Origin: Verrucomicrobiota bacterium | Lineage (GTDB): Bacteria > Verrucomicrobiota > Verrucomicrobiia > Verrucomicrobiales > Akkermansiaceae | DNA: 64,000 nt | Reading direction: 5' to 3' | Assembly: GCA_030835305.1 (NCBI GenBank) | Contig: JAURPJ010000062.1 | Span: 1 to 64,000 of the forward strand | In this document: in pieces, positions 34,532 to 44,671 of the stretch | How positions within the stretch are numbered: the first letter of the stretch is position 1 | How the letters are laid out: each line of letters begins with the position of its first letter | Notes under the pieces: generated by a model | Seen by the model: only the letters and a program-made list of their open reading frames with translations | The model's database searches: none | What the model was told of the DNA's origin: nothing | Program-made: the position numbers and the translations under genes

Positions 34532-36957
34532 TGTCTTAGGGACTGGCGAAGTTGTTCGAGGCGTGAGAGGGGCTTCTTAGGCTCTTCTTTTTTCTCTGTT
34601 TTGACCGGAGTGACTTCCGTTGCCGGTTTCTTTTTGGGGGCAGGCGGCGGTGGGTCGATTCGCAGGGTGCCTCCGTGGCCTACGTTGTGTGGAATTGGGT
34701 GGCCGCCTTTGGTAATGATGACCTGGCAGAAAAGATTGGAATGCTTTCCCTTACGGGCGTCCTTGGCCACCTCCAGTGGAAAGGTGACTTCGCCGGATTC
34801 GGTGGTGATTTTTTTCTCGTCGGATTTCACTCCATGGGGGAGAGCTTGAAGGATGACCCTGGCCTCACCCGGGAAGGGTTCGAGGTGTTCAACCGAAGCG
34901 ATCACACTGGTGTTTTTTCCAGGGTTGGTTGCAGCCATGGCAATTGTAAGGTTGACGAAGGGTTCGGAAACTTTGAGGTCTGCAAACTGGGAGGAAACCC
35001 GGACAGTTCCCTGATCGGTGATTGCTTCACCAGTTACGAGAATCTTCCAGTCCTGGACGGGAGCATCACCATTGGCATTGAGAACAAGGTTTACTTCGTC
35101 CTTACCCTCGGGGATGTCTACCTCGTTCGGAGCTCCAATCCCGGGTGGCTTCCAAGGGAGTCTCACCTTAATTCTCTTCGTGAAATCCTTCGCTCGTTTG
35201 GCGGTGACTTTGAGGGTCATGGTGCCGTTGCGAACAAGAGGAACAGGAGGAGTAAATAACTCAAGATGAAACGGAGCCTCCTCAATCACCGCGACCGAGA
35301 TCTTTTCGGTATCGGTAACCTGGTAATCACCTTGGTTGTTCACGTAGAGGTGCGAGATTTTTTCGGTGAATGGACCCCGTAGTTTCGTTTTGGGGTCTTC
35401 GATATCGAAGGAATAAAGTCCCCCGGCGATCGGCGCATCTGCTTTCGCTTCAAATAAAATTGGAAAGCTACTCAGACTGCGTGGAACGGTATGGGAGGTC
35501 GCCGAGACACCCTGCGGAAGGTTGGGGGCGTGAAAGTCGATGTCGCAACCGATGTTGGAGCGGGCGATATTTGGGGCAAAAGCGAGACGATTTCCTCGTG
35601 GAATATGAATCATCTTGTGCTTCTGGGTGTCGACCCGGTCAGCTGCGGGAAGAGTGGCGGAAATCGCTGGGGCGCGGTTTTGAATCTCGACGCGATAGAC
35701 GAAATCCGGCCCGCCACGCTTAAGTTGGTCGCGAACCTCAACGACGTAATTGCCATCGGCTGGAATTTCGTAATCGAGGCGACTGTCGGGAGTGCCGCCG
35801 GTCTGGTCATCGTTCGCGACGAGGTATTTGTTGTCCGCCGCCTGACGTATTGTGATCACGCTATCCAGAGGTGACCGAAGGTGTCGGGCTAAAACCTGAA
35901 AACGGAGTCTCTCGCCCTTCTTTGCCTGAAAGCGAAACCAATCCTTGTCGTCTGCGCTCGACAGGATGCCATGAAAAGCAACAGGGGCCTTTGGTGGACT
36001 TTCTGCCGGAAATGCCTGCTTATAATTTTCATTGGGTTCGACCTCGTTGATGTAATCGAGAGCTGAAACATGAACGCTATTGCCGGATGGGGAACTCTGT
36101 CCACCGTCTTCAACAAAGGCGTCAAAGGGTTGATTGCCAACCTTGATTCTCTTCTTTAAATTACCTTTTGCGTCGCCGATGAAGGTGAATTCGATCTCCT
36201 CGCCGGGCTTCGCGGCGGGTGGGAAAATGGCACGCGGACGTGGAAAGCTGCCGATATGCATGCGGTATTGCGAAGCCGGATTTCCTTCGTATGAGGACTC
36301 CCGGATCACTACAGTGTAAGGTCCATCTTCGGGAACGATAATCGAAGCCGCACAGTCTCGTTTTAACAGAGGGGAATCATCATTGACGGCGAGTTCGAAT
36401 CGATTCTTATCGAGAATCGCGACATAGGGATCGAACATGACACGCCCCAGGCGCATTGCTTCAACCTCGACCGAAAGTCGTTGGCCTTTTTTGCACTGCA
36501 CCTGATAATAGTCGTCGTCTTCCCGGTCGGCGACCCCTTGGACGGTGACATTGAGATCGACTTTTTGCGGGTCCAGAAAGGTGTTGTTGAGATCCTTGGT
36601 GTTGTCCTCGGACCGGGCTTCCATAACCGTAGGGAACTGCCCTACCCAGAATGTGCGCATGTAGGTGAGCCCGCCGTTGCAGCGCAGTCTCATCGGGTGT
36701 TCGCCCAGAGGCGCATCCGGAGCGATGGCAATGACTGCCTTCACACTGTTGTGATCCTTACCGGGGGCGAGGGATTTCACCGTCAGGCCCTTGTGGTAGA
36801 GCAAGAGTTCCTGTGGATCCTTTAATCGCTTGCCATAGAGTCGGATTTCAACCTCTGAACCAAGCTTGCCGCCACGTGGTTCAACCCGCGACAGTTCGGG
36901 GCTGAATCCGTTGGCAAAAAGGGAAGAGAACAAAAACAAGATCAGTGGGCGAGCCAT
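34528..36957 (-). CDS. Secreted protein with pre-peptidase C-terminal (PPC) domains
   Basis: From ATG 36957 (MARPLILFLFSSLFANGFS) the protein has 809 residues; ATG 36966 is an alternative. After the signal peptide come an IPT/TIG-like domain (SRVEPRGGKLGSEVEIRLYG) and two PPC beta-sandwich domains, around 120-235 (VADREDDDYYQVQCKKGQRL) and 310-420 (SADDKDWFRFQAKKGERLRF). Further Ig-like domains and a Pro/Lys-rich tail (PPPPAPKKKPATEVTP) complete it. There is no protease domain. It is the second gene of the operon headed by DUF1501, with a 13-bp gap, and probably binds or shapes the exported enzyme complex. Confidence 0.88.
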   Translation of the reverse strand: MARPLILFLFSSLFANGFSPELSRVEPRGGKLGSEVEIRLYGKRLKDPQELLLYHKGLTVKSLAPGKDHNSVKAVIAIAPDAPLGEHPMRLRCNGGLTYMRTFWVGQFPTVMEARSEDNTKDLNNTFLDPQKVDLNVTVQGVADREDDDYYQVQCKKGQRLSVEVEAMRLGRVMFDPYVAILDKNRFELAVNDDSPLLKRDCAASIIVPEDGPYTVVIRESSYEGNPASQYRMHIGSFPRPRAIFPPAAKPGEEIEFTFIGDAKGNLKKRIKVGNQPFDAFVEDGGQSSPSGNSVHVSALDYINEVEPNENYKQAFPAESPPKAPVAFHGILSSADDKDWFRFQAKKGERLRFQVLARHLRSPLDSVITIRQAADNKYLVANDDQTGGTPDSRLDYEIPADGNYVVEVRDQLKRGGPDFVYRVEIQNRAPAISATLPAADRVDTQKHKMIHIPRGNRLAFAPNIARSNIGCDIDFHAPNLPQGVSATSHTVPRSLSSFPILFEAKADAPIAGGLYSFDIEDPKTKLRGPFTEKISHLYVNNQGDYQVTDTEKISVAVIEEAPFHLELFTPPVPLVRNGTMTLKVTAKRAKDFTKRIKVRLPWKPPGIGAPNEVDIPEGKDEVNLVLNANGDAPVQDWKILVTGEAITDQGTVRVSSQFADLKVSEPFVNLTIAMAATNPGKNTSVIASVEHLEPFPGEARVILQALPHGVKSDEKKITTESGEVTFPLEVAKDARKGKHSNLFCQVIITKGGHPIPHNVGHGGTLRIDPPPPAPKKKPATEVTPVKTEKKEEPKKPLSRLEQLRQSLRQ

Positions 36958-36970
36958 GGCGATCATTAGC

Positions 36971-38302
36971 TTAGGCTTTCTTGGCCAGGATTTCATCGAC
37001 GATGCGACCTCCATCGACGATCTCGATCGGGCGGTCTCCGGGAGCCATGAGCTCTTTATCGCCGGTGATCCCCAGCTGATTGTAGACGGTGGTGGCCAAA
37101 TCTTCGATGCCAACCATGTCTTCCTCGGGCTCGCCGCCAAGGGCATCGGACATTCCGTGCACAAGTCCGCGATGCATTCCACCACCGGCAAGTCCGACTG
37201 AGAAGACGCGCGGCCAGTGGTCGCGACCACCGGTTCCATTGATTTTCGGGGTGCGGCCAAATTCCGAAGTGACCATCACAAGAGTGGAGTCAAGGAGTCC
37301 CCGCTCATCAAGATCGGAAATGAGGGTCGCGATGGCTTGGTCGACCGGAGGAAGCTGCTGTTTGATTCCATTTTTGATATTGTCGTGGTGATCCCAACCA
37401 CCGGCGGTGAGTGAAACGAAGCGCGTGCCTGCTTCCACCAGACGGCGCGCCAGAAGCATCCTTTGTCCGGGGGTGTTCATCCCGTAGCGATTCCGGACCG
37501 CTTCCGTCTCGGCCTTAAGATTAAAGGCTTCACGGGCCTCCTGCGAGGAGATCAATTTGTAAGCATGCTGGTAAAAGGCATCCATCGAATCTAGGGCATC
37601 CGACTCTTCGATCGTTCTGAAGTGGTGATCGACCGTCTCTAGCAGGCTGCGGCGGCGCTCAAAGCGTGCATCATCGACGCCGCCGGGCATATTAAGGTCA
37701 CGCACTTTGAAATCTCCGCGGGATGGTTCCGAACCAATTGCAAATGGTCCAAATGCCGATGAAAGGTATCCGGAGTTGGCGAATTCATTGGGAACCGATG
37801 GGACACAAACATAAGGGGGGAGGTTGTTACGAGGCCCCAATTCGTGAGCCACCACCGATCCCATCGCCGGGTATTCGAGTGCGGGAGAGGGTTTGTAACC
37901 GGTGAACATGTTGTGGGTTCCACGCTCGTGAGCCGCCTCGCCGTGAGCCATGGACCGAATGATGGTCATCTTATTGGCAATTTTGGCGGTGTGCTTGAGA
38001 TTCTCACTGAATTTGATCCCTTTGATTGAGGTGTCGATGGTGCCAAAGGGTCCTCGGTATTCGGTCGGAGCATAGGGCTTGGGATCCCAGGATTCCTGGT
38101 GGGCCATTCCGCCAGGGAGGAAAATCTGGATAACCGATTTGGCAACCCCTTCACGGGTTTTGTAGTGCTTTTGTTGAGCCTTAGCCTCCATGGAGAGAAA
38201 TTGGGGAAGGGACAGGCCGAGGCCTCCGAGCAGGCCGACGTGGAGGAATCCACGGCGGGAGAAGTCATTGGCAAAGGGATTTCCGGGGCAGCGTTTTTTC
38301 AT
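36971..38302 (-). CDS. DUF1501 family protein, Tat-exported
   Basis: The 443-residue protein carries a twin-arginine signal (NDFSRRGFLHVGLLGGLGL, Arg16-Arg17). The DUF1501 fold belongs to the alkaline-phosphatase superfamily: IQIFLPGGMAHQESWDPKP near residues 58-76, AHGEAAHERGTHNMFTGY, a central FVSLTAGGWDHHDN and VTSEFGRTPKINGTGGRDHW toward the end. The Asp/His clusters resemble metal-binding sites. It heads a four-gene operon with the PPC, PSD1 and WD40 proteins, as usual in PVC bacteria. Its actual substrate is unknown. Confidence 0.94.
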   Translation of the reverse strand: MKKRCPGNPFANDFSRRGFLHVGLLGGLGLSLPQFLSMEAKAQQKHYKTREGVAKSVIQIFLPGGMAHQESWDPKPYAPTEYRGPFGTIDTSIKGIKFSENLKHTAKIANKMTIIRSMAHGEAAHERGTHNMFTGYKPSPALEYPAMGSVVAHELGPRNNLPPYVCVPSVPNEFANSGYLSSAFGPFAIGSEPSRGDFKVRDLNMPGGVDDARFERRRSLLETVDHHFRTIEESDALDSMDAFYQHAYKLISSQEAREAFNLKAETEAVRNRYGMNTPGQRMLLARRLVEAGTRFVSLTAGGWDHHDNIKNGIKQQLPPVDQAIATLISDLDERGLLDSTLVMVTSEFGRTPKINGTGGRDHWPRVFSVGLAGGGMHRGLVHGMSDALGGEPEEDMVGIEDLATTVYNQLGITGDKELMAPGDRPIEIVDGGRIVDEILAKKA

Positions 38303-38433
38303 AGTTTTACGATGTAGCTGTTGTTGTTACGAAACGGTTTAGATTTTTTAATCAATTCTTCCAAAAAAAATGACTCCTTTTCAGGGGCTGGACATTTCTG
38401 TTCGGATGGACAGACTTCCGCTTGCAAGCGACA

Positions 38434-40989
38434 ATGGAATATCCCCAAATCCAAGGATACCAGATTCAGGCCGAGATTGGTTCGGGGTCCGCTGGTGTCG
38501 TCTATCTGGCCACCCGTGACAACGGCTCCCGCTGTGCGATCAAGGCCTTCGACAGCATGTCTTCCAATCCGGGCTTGCTTGCCGATCGCATACAACGGAT
38601 TCTCGAAGCCGGAGCCCAAGGCGCTATCGTTCCAATTACCGCGCAGGCTTTAGATGCCAGGCCTGCTTGTATCATTATGGACTTGTTGACTGGGAGCGCG
38701 CCCGATGAGAGCCCGATCGAATCGAACACTCTCCAAATTGCTTTTAACCAATACCTGAAAAGCGACTCGACCTGGCCGTTCCTGCAAAACTTGGCGTCGG
38801 CTCTTGCAAAGCTCCACTCGGCCAGGGTGGCGCACGGGAATCTCAAGCCCGGAAATATCTTTCTGGGGCAGGGTGGATTGCCTCTCCTTGCTGATTTCGC
38901 GAGCGGATTGATGCCCGGGGTTCATTGCGCGAATTATAGCGATGCGCTTCTTTATTCTCCGCCCGAGCAACTTCGCTCTCCGCAGGACTACGAAGGCGAG
39001 GCCGGATACCGTTGGGATGTTTATGCCTTTGGTGTTCTTGCCTATCGCTTGCTGACCGGAAACTTTCCACGCTCAAATGATCTTTTTCAGTCGGTTTCTC
39101 CGCCTCCCGGCGAAAACCAGCGATTTGAAATTGATGCCGATCACGAAGGCATCGCCAGAGGTTTGGAGGAACAGCCCGGTGTCTATTGGCCCGAGGAAGC
39201 CGCCGATGAAAAGGAGAAGGCCTTTCGCGCCATCATTGATTCCTGCCTCCAGCTTGATCCGCGGAGTCGTCCGTTCAACATGCGGGAGGTCGCCCGCCGG
39301 TTTGGGGCGATCGAGATCGACTTGGCTCAAAAGAAGGAGCGGGAGCGTCTCGAATTCCTAGAGAAGCAAGCCGACAAGAAACTACGGCGTGTCTCGAGGT
39401 GTTTCGTCACCACTTCGTTGATCGCTCTGGCTTTGGCAGGTGGCTGGGGCGGGACTCAATTTCTGAAAATGCAGGAGGCGAAGAAGGCAAAAGAATTGCT
39501 AGCTGACTATCGGGTAGGTGCCGAAGCGAAAGTGTCCGATTTGACCAATCAGCGGGAGGTGGCTCTCCAGTCACAAAGTATTGCCATTGCCGCAAAGGAA
39601 TCGGCCGAAACTGCACTGGTCCGGGAAAAGAGCCTCGCGAGCGATGAACTGCGGTCGGCTCACGGCACGAACGAAAAGCTTTTCAACTGGATCCTGGAGG
39701 AAGGTATCGAGGGATTGCCTGTCCTCGAAGGGAGGGCTGCAAGACTCGAGTCACTTCTTGCGGAGGTCGGGAAACAGCTCAAAGGATTGTCTGTAAGGGC
39801 CGAACTTAAAGAGCAAGCTAGCATTCTGAAGCTGCGCCGCGCCGAGCTGGCGCTCGCGATGGGTGACGTGGAAAAAGGGGGGGACTGGCTCAACGAAGCG
39901 ATTGATGATCCAAAATTGCCTCCCGAGCTGGCGGCGAGAGCACGACTCCGGAATTTGCTGCTGGTTTCGAAACGAAAACCATCCGAATTGAAAGACCTTC
40001 TCGGCAGGCATGAGGCTGGAATTCTGGATGCCTACCAACGCGACGACCAACGCCGACTCCGCGCAAAAGCAGCCTTGGATCTTGTGAAAGCCCGCCTCGC
40101 CGAGGCGACCGGCGATGGAGCGGGCGCCTTGGCGGCCTATCTCGATAGCTTGAAGGGATTTCAAGAGCTCGAAAAACTCTATCCTGCAAATTCTACAATC
40201 GGCTTAATCGTTGGACGACGTTTCCTCACTGCCGCTCTTGCCGCAGAAGGCGAAGGTTCTCCCGGAAATGCAGCGAAGCTCCGGGGAGAAGCTGCGGCCG
40301 CTTTTGTTACTTTGGCCAAAAAGCAGGAAAATCCGGCTCCGGAGATTCAATATCAAATTGCTTCCGCAAAAGCGGCCCGGGCGGTCTCGTTGTGGCAACA
40401 AGGGGATTCATTTGGGGCTGAGATGTTGGCAAGGGAAGGCGTCACAAGGCTCACAGCACTTCAAAGTAAAATGCCAGGCGACTTTAGAGTCGCCATTGAT
40501 CTTGCCTCACAGAGGGGGATCATCGCGACCGCTCTCCGGGACGAGGGGAAGTTAACCGAAGCCCAGAGTCTTCTATCGAAAGAGATCGCAGTGCTCGGGA
40601 AGGGCGTGAAGGAATATCCCGAAAACTGGAGTGCCTGTTATTTGCTGACTTCCTTAAAGTGGCAGCTCTCCGGACTTTTGGGGCGGCAGGGAAGCGGTGA
40701 CGAAGAACTCAGGCTCAGTAAGGAAGCTTACCATGAACTGAAGGCTCTTCTAAAAAATCCCGCCATGAAACAGCCACGTCCTTCCGAGGTGCGCAAGTCC
40801 CTGGCTTATCTTTGCGGTGATCTCGGTCATGCTTCCGATCTCAGGAACAAGCGGGAAGACGCCATTATCTACCTTCAGGAATGCAAACGATACTGGCAGG
40901 AATTAGCGCGTGATAAAGGCGATCAACTGGAGATCAGGGAAGGCTATCAATGGGCTGTCAATCGCCTTGCAGAGGTTGGCGTGAAGTAG
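38434..40989 (+). CDS. Membrane-anchored protein kinase homologue, probably a pseudokinase
   Basis: Counting from ATG 38434 (851 aa), a eukaryotic-type Ser/Thr kinase domain covers about 8-290. The glycine loop is GSGSAG (16-21), the ATP lysine is Lys37 in CAIKAF, and the metal Asp is Asp154 in ADFASG. The catalytic loop is HGNLKPGN at 134-141, so the proton-accepting Asp of HRD is Asn136. That usually abolishes catalysis. A membrane helix lies at about 322-343 and is followed by a helical, TPR-like domain of 500 residues that should face the periplasm. Family members are Hanks-type signalling proteins. It is divergent from the DUF1501 operon, 131 bp away. Confidence 0.88.
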   Translation: MEYPQIQGYQIQAEIGSGSAGVVYLATRDNGSRCAIKAFDSMSSNPGLLADRIQRILEAGAQGAIVPITAQALDARPACIIMDLLTGSAPDESPIESNTLQIAFNQYLKSDSTWPFLQNLASALAKLHSARVAHGNLKPGNIFLGQGGLPLLADFASGLMPGVHCANYSDALLYSPPEQLRSPQDYEGEAGYRWDVYAFGVLAYRLLTGNFPRSNDLFQSVSPPPGENQRFEIDADHEGIARGLEEQPGVYWPEEAADEKEKAFRAIIDSCLQLDPRSRPFNMREVARRFGAIEIDLAQKKERERLEFLEKQADKKLRRVSRCFVTTSLIALALAGGWGGTQFLKMQEAKKAKELLADYRVGAEAKVSDLTNQREVALQSQSIAIAAKESAETALVREKSLASDELRSAHGTNEKLFNWILEEGIEGLPVLEGRAARLESLLAEVGKQLKGLSVRAELKEQASILKLRRAELALAMGDVEKGGDWLNEAIDDPKLPPELAARARLRNLLLVSKRKPSELKDLLGRHEAGILDAYQRDDQRRLRAKAALDLVKARLAEATGDGAGALAAYLDSLKGFQELEKLYPANSTIGLIVGRRFLTAALAAEGEGSPGNAAKLRGEAAAAFVTLAKKQENPAPEIQYQIASAKAARAVSLWQQGDSFGAEMLAREGVTRLTALQSKMPGDFRVAIDLASQRGIIATALRDEGKLTEAQSLLSKEIAVLGKGVKEYPENWSACYLLTSLKWQLSGLLGRQGSGDEELRLSKEAYHELKALLKNPAMKQPRPSEVRKSLAYLCGDLGHASDLRNKREDAIIYLQECKRYWQELARDKGDQLEIREGYQWAVNRLAEVGVK

Positions 40990-41150
40990 TCTTTTCCGGA
41001 GCTTTCACGACCCCTTAACGATGGATTTACGCGGTCTTGTGTATTTTTCTTCGTTATGGAAAATACAACATTCGAAGAGAAAAGGGCTCGTGTTTTTAAC
41101 TCCAAAATTGGAAGCGCCGTTTAGTCGTTCGGTTTCTGGTTGTTTTGAAA

Positions 41151-41309
41151 ATGTCGGCCACGGGCGTCGAGATGATGGCAGAGGGATTGCTTGCCCGGGT
41201 CATTGGGGAAAATCGTCTGCTGCTGACCGGCGTGACTGCGGGCGCTGTCTGTATCTCGGCGGGCGGTTTGGGCTTCATACGTTGTCTCGCATCCATCGAT
41301 TCGAAATAG
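41151..41309 (+). CDS. Possible 52-aa protein in a debris region
   Basis: ATG 41151 opens 52 codons to TAG 41307-41309. The peptide reads MSATGVEMMAEGLLARVIGE, then a hydrophobic stretch LLLTGVTAGAVCISAGGLGF and a short polar end. It could be a single-span membrane protein. No ribosome binding site is clear and the surroundings are gene debris, so it may equally be a fragment. Confidence 0.3.
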   Translation: MSATGVEMMAEGLLARVIGENRLLLTGVTAGAVCISAGGLGFIRCLASIDSK

Positions 41310-41344
41310 CGCCCCGCTATCTTCGATCACTGCGCCCCGGCCAA

Positions 41345-41575
41345 TTACTTCCCAGCCTCGGTCGCGGCGGGTAAGGGGGCAACTCTGAAGAGCGTAAAGC
41401 GTTTGGGAAAATTCGGAATTTTCCCTCTCGCTTGGCCGTCGGATAGGTTCACATCAACGCGATGCTCGGCGACTTTGACCATGCTTTGAATCCGGACGTT
41501 GCGCAATAGTCCGCGCCACTCTGGCTCTGCTTGACGGGGCAGGTATACCCGGGGGATCTTTAGTAATGTCGTCAC
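41345..41575 (-). CDS. Possible 76-aa hypothetical protein
   Basis: ATG 41575 opens 76 codons ending at TAA. The protein is basic (MTTLLKIPRVYLPRQAEPEW, then VRIQSMVKVAEHRVDVNLSD) with beta-strand-like alternation and no signal peptide. I recognise no family. It lies between a pseudokinase gene and a fused pseudogene and may itself be a fragment. Confidence 0.3.
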   Translation of the reverse strand: MTTLLKIPRVYLPRQAEPEWRGLLRNVRIQSMVKVAEHRVDVNLSDGQARGKIPNFPKRFTLFRVAPLPAATEAGK

Positions 41576-41660
41576 ATTTTTTGACGGAAGAATAATCGTT
41601 CCCTTGATTTGCCATAAATTTGTTCGTTAAATTCCGTGGCATTGGGGAAACTTGAGATCG

Positions 41661-42122
41661 ATGAGTCCTCTCGACGATGAACGCCATGACCAATTCCGTC
41701 GTCTTTTACCGGCGCACGAAGCAGCGATCCGTCCTCAAGCCCGACTCCTGTTGTCGACCTTGGCGGCTCGGGTTGGGCTGGATCAATTCGGAGAAGTCGA
41801 TCAATCACTTCCTCATATCGACGGCTGGGGCAGCGACAACTGCGGGCTGAATCACCGGGTGGTCAATGACGCCGCGACGATACGGTTCGTAATGTCTGGC
41901 AACCGGTTAGCTCTCGGGTTGACTGAAAGTCAAGACTGTCCGGAATTCCGCACTCTGGTCCCGCCCGATCAAGGGTGCGGGTTCCATTGGAGGACGGTCT
42001 ACGATGTCACCATCCTGCACCTCCTTGGACTCGATCACGAGCGTCTGACGTTTTACCACAACGGCATCAAACGCCGTTTGACGGATGTCCATGGACACTC
42101 CATTTCCGAAATTCTAACTTAG
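41661..42122 (+). pseudogene. Fused remnant: ECF sigma factor start and DUF1501 C-terminus
   Basis: The frame starts at ATG 41661 with [20 protein letters not shown], which matches the first helix of ECF sigma factors of PVC bacteria (DQFxRLLxxHExAIR). It then loses similarity. The last 45 codons ([20 protein letters not shown], then [15 protein letters not shown]) are the C-terminus of DUF1501 proteins of the planctomycete type. The two ends are what a deletion across a sigma factor - PSD1 - DUF1501 cluster would leave. The joined frame is open but the middle (about 35-110) looks scrambled, so a functional product is unlikely. Confidence 0.65.
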
Positions 42123-42203
42123 AGAATACCCTCACGTTACCCGGTCCCAAGGCAAGGGACTGGAAAGGTGGACGGTGTCACCTCAATCTGGTGAGGCAAA
42201 ACC

Positions 42204-44030
42204 TCAGGCATCCATCTTGGCCGCCTTGTTGGCGCGCTTGCGCTCGTTGGGGTCAAGGATGCGCTTGCGGAGGCGGAGAAAGTTGGGGGTCGCTTCCACG
42301 AGTTCATCGGGGTCGATGTATTCGATGGCGCGCTCAAGCGAGAACTTCAAGGCGGGTGCCAGCTTGACGGTATTGTCTTTTCCGGCGGAGCGGATGTTGT
42401 CGAGCTTCTTGGCTTTGACCGGATTGACCGGGAGGTCATCGGCCCGGGAGTTCTCGCCAACGATCATGCCGGTGTAGACTTCCTCGGTGGGGTTGACGAA
42501 GAGGGTTCCGCGTCCTTCCAGAGCAGTAAGACTGTATGCGGTGGCCGGACCGGTGTCCATAGAGACGAGGGTGCCGGCTTGACGAGTGACGATGTTGCCG
42601 GCCCATGGCTTATACTGGTCGAAGAGGTGGGACATGATGCCATGGCCCGAGGTGATGTTCACGAGTTCAAACTCGAGACCGATGATTCCACGCGTCGGAA
42701 TATTGGCTGTAATCAGGGTGCGGTTTGAGGAGTCATTGGTCTCCATGTTTTCGAGGACGCCCTTGCGGTCATTCAAGATTTTAAGAATGGAGTTTGCATA
42801 CTCGGAGGGCATTTCAAGAAAGAGAGTTTCCCACGGTTCGAGGCGTTTGCCTCTTTCATCTTCCTTCAGAATTACAGTGGGGCGTGAGACGAGGATTTCA
42901 AAGCCCTCGCGTCGCATAGTTTCGACGAGAACGGCGATTTGCATGGCACCACGGGCGGAGACGTTGAAGGTCCCGGCAAGGTTGGTTTCTTCAACGTGGA
43001 TAGAAACGTTAGTTTTCATTTCGCGGAAGAGACGTTCGTGGATGACGCGGGATTGGACGTGCTTTCCGTCCTTGCCGGCGAAGGGGCCATCGTTGATCGA
43101 GAACTGCATTTGCACGGAAGGAGGGTCAATGGCAACGGCCGGTAGTGGTTCGGCTTCCTCATCACCGGCAATAGTTTCGCCGATGTCGGCGTCTTCAAAT
43201 CCCGAGATTCCTACAATGTTTCCAGCGACTCCGTTCTCAGTATCTTGAATCCCCAGGTTATTGTATTCGAAAACCTTGCCGACCTTGGTGCGAACCTTGG
43301 TGCCGTCTTTCTTGAAACGAAAGACGGTGTCGTTCTTTTTAATTGAACCGGCGACGATTTTACCGATGGCAATACGGCCGACGTAATCATCCCAATCGAT
43401 ATTTGAGACGAGCATCTTGAAGGGAGCTTCGGCGTCGACTTTAGGTGCGGGAATGTTTGCGACGATTGCATCTAGAAGAGGGGCGCAGTCACCTTCGGTG
43501 GCATCGTGTGACGTTGAGAAAAAACCGTTCTTGGCCGAACCGTAAAGGGTGGGAGCATCAAACTGGTCTTCGGTGGCGTCGAGTTCAAGAAAGAGTTCAA
43601 GCACCTTGTCATGGACAGCGAGAGGGTCGGAGTTCGGGCGGTCGATCTTGTTTACGACGAGGATGGGCTTCAGGCCTTCTTCGAGGGCCTTGCGAAGTAC
43701 GAAACGAGTCTGCGCCTGTGGTCCGCCAAAGGCATCGACGACAAGGATGACACCATCGACCATCTTCATGACGCGCTCCACCTCGCCACCGAAGTCGGCG
43801 TGCCCTGGAGTATCGACAATATTAATTGTGTAACTATCCCAAGGGACGGCGGTGTTTTTCGCTTTGATCGTGATTCCTTTTTCGCGCTCCAGATCCATGG
43901 AGTCCATGGCCCGTTCGGTGACAGCTTGGTTTTCACGATAGGCGCCACCTGCCTTGAGAAGTTCGTCGACGAGAGTGGTTTTACCGTGGTCAACGTGGGC
44001 GATGATGGCTAGGTTACGGAACTTGGACAT
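42204..44030 (-). CDS. typA: Translational GTPase TypA/BipA
   Basis: TypA binds the ribosome in a GTP-dependent way and helps 50S assembly and stress growth. The 608-residue protein has the G1 motif AHVDHGKTT at 11-19, the switch I and II region ([21 protein letters not shown]), and NKID. EF-G-like domains II, III and V follow, then the TypA-specific C-terminal domain with [20 protein letters not shown]. Length is normal. It stands alone between a debris region and a frameshifted gene. Confidence 0.96.
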   Translation of the reverse strand: MSKFRNLAIIAHVDHGKTTLVDELLKAGGAYRENQAVTERAMDSMDLEREKGITIKAKNTAVPWDSYTINIVDTPGHADFGGEVERVMKMVDGVILVVDAFGGPQAQTRFVLRKALEEGLKPILVVNKIDRPNSDPLAVHDKVLELFLELDATEDQFDAPTLYGSAKNGFFSTSHDATEGDCAPLLDAIVANIPAPKVDAEAPFKMLVSNIDWDDYVGRIAIGKIVAGSIKKNDTVFRFKKDGTKVRTKVGKVFEYNNLGIQDTENGVAGNIVGISGFEDADIGETIAGDEEAEPLPAVAIDPPSVQMQFSINDGPFAGKDGKHVQSRVIHERLFREMKTNVSIHVEETNLAGTFNVSARGAMQIAVLVETMRREGFEILVSRPTVILKEDERGKRLEPWETLFLEMPSEYANSILKILNDRKGVLENMETNDSSNRTLITANIPTRGIIGLEFELVNITSGHGIMSHLFDQYKPWAGNIVTRQAGTLVSMDTGPATAYSLTALEGRGTLFVNPTEEVYTGMIVGENSRADDLPVNPVKAKKLDNIRSAGKDNTVKLAPALKFSLERAIEYIDPDELVEATPNFLRLRKRILDPNERKRANKAAKMDA

Positions 44031-44156
44031 AATGGTGGCAAATGGAATTTGCGGGCCTTTTATTGAGGTCAGCGCGCGCTCCTTGCCTTAGAAATGTCGG
44101 AATAGCAAGAAATCGCTCGATTTGAGCGAAATTCATTTTGTGCGACAGCACTATGT

Positions 44157-44658
44157 CTACGGACGAACTCCAATAGATGAAGTTTCGCAGTGGAGGTAGC
44201 GAAAAGCGATTAATCCGGCCAGCAATACCGTTGGGAGAGCCCACAGTAACCCGACCAGGATGGCAAGGATTCCGGCAATCATGATGCGGAAACACAAAAA
44301 ATAGAGGCAGAGGAGAAAGATTTGCCCGCTGTTAGCACTGGCAAACTTCCTAGCTTGGCCGATGCGAAATCCTACGTCGAGTTTGATGGGCTGGGCAGGG
44401 GGCTCCAGACTCCTGACAGTGGCTTGCATTCTCTCAACAACAGTTGTGGAGGGTTGGAGATGAGGATTGTTTGTCATGGCGTCAGTGGTCAGTCCGGGCA
44501 CACTAGAAGCAAGAGTCCATTGTTCCATTCCTTCTGTCCAAACCAAGGTGCTTTCAGGGAGGGCCTCATTAAAGCGCTGCTGCAGCATGCCAAAAGTAAT
44601 GGGGCCTTTTTTCGTTATGTTCGGCGCAGAACCAAGAGCTGTTTGGGGAGGTATTCAT
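44157..44658 (-). pseudogene. GYF_2-domain membrane protein gene with a 1-base frameshift
   Basis: An ATG at 44658 begins MNTSPNSSWFCAEHNEK, a typical start of a GYF_2 (DUF4339) domain. The continuation is in another frame, GPITFGMLQQRFNEALPEST then LVWTEGMEQWTLASSVPGL, and ends at 44157 after two C-terminal membrane helices (FLLCLYFLCFRIMIAGILAI, LLWALPTVLLAGLIAF). Both frames meet at a run of six A (minus strand, 44607-44612); five A would restore one 167-codon protein. The gene may be dead, subject to slippage on the A-run, or misassembled. It follows aroF by 13 bp. Confidence 0.72.
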
Positions 44659-44671
44659 AACCTATGAGGGG

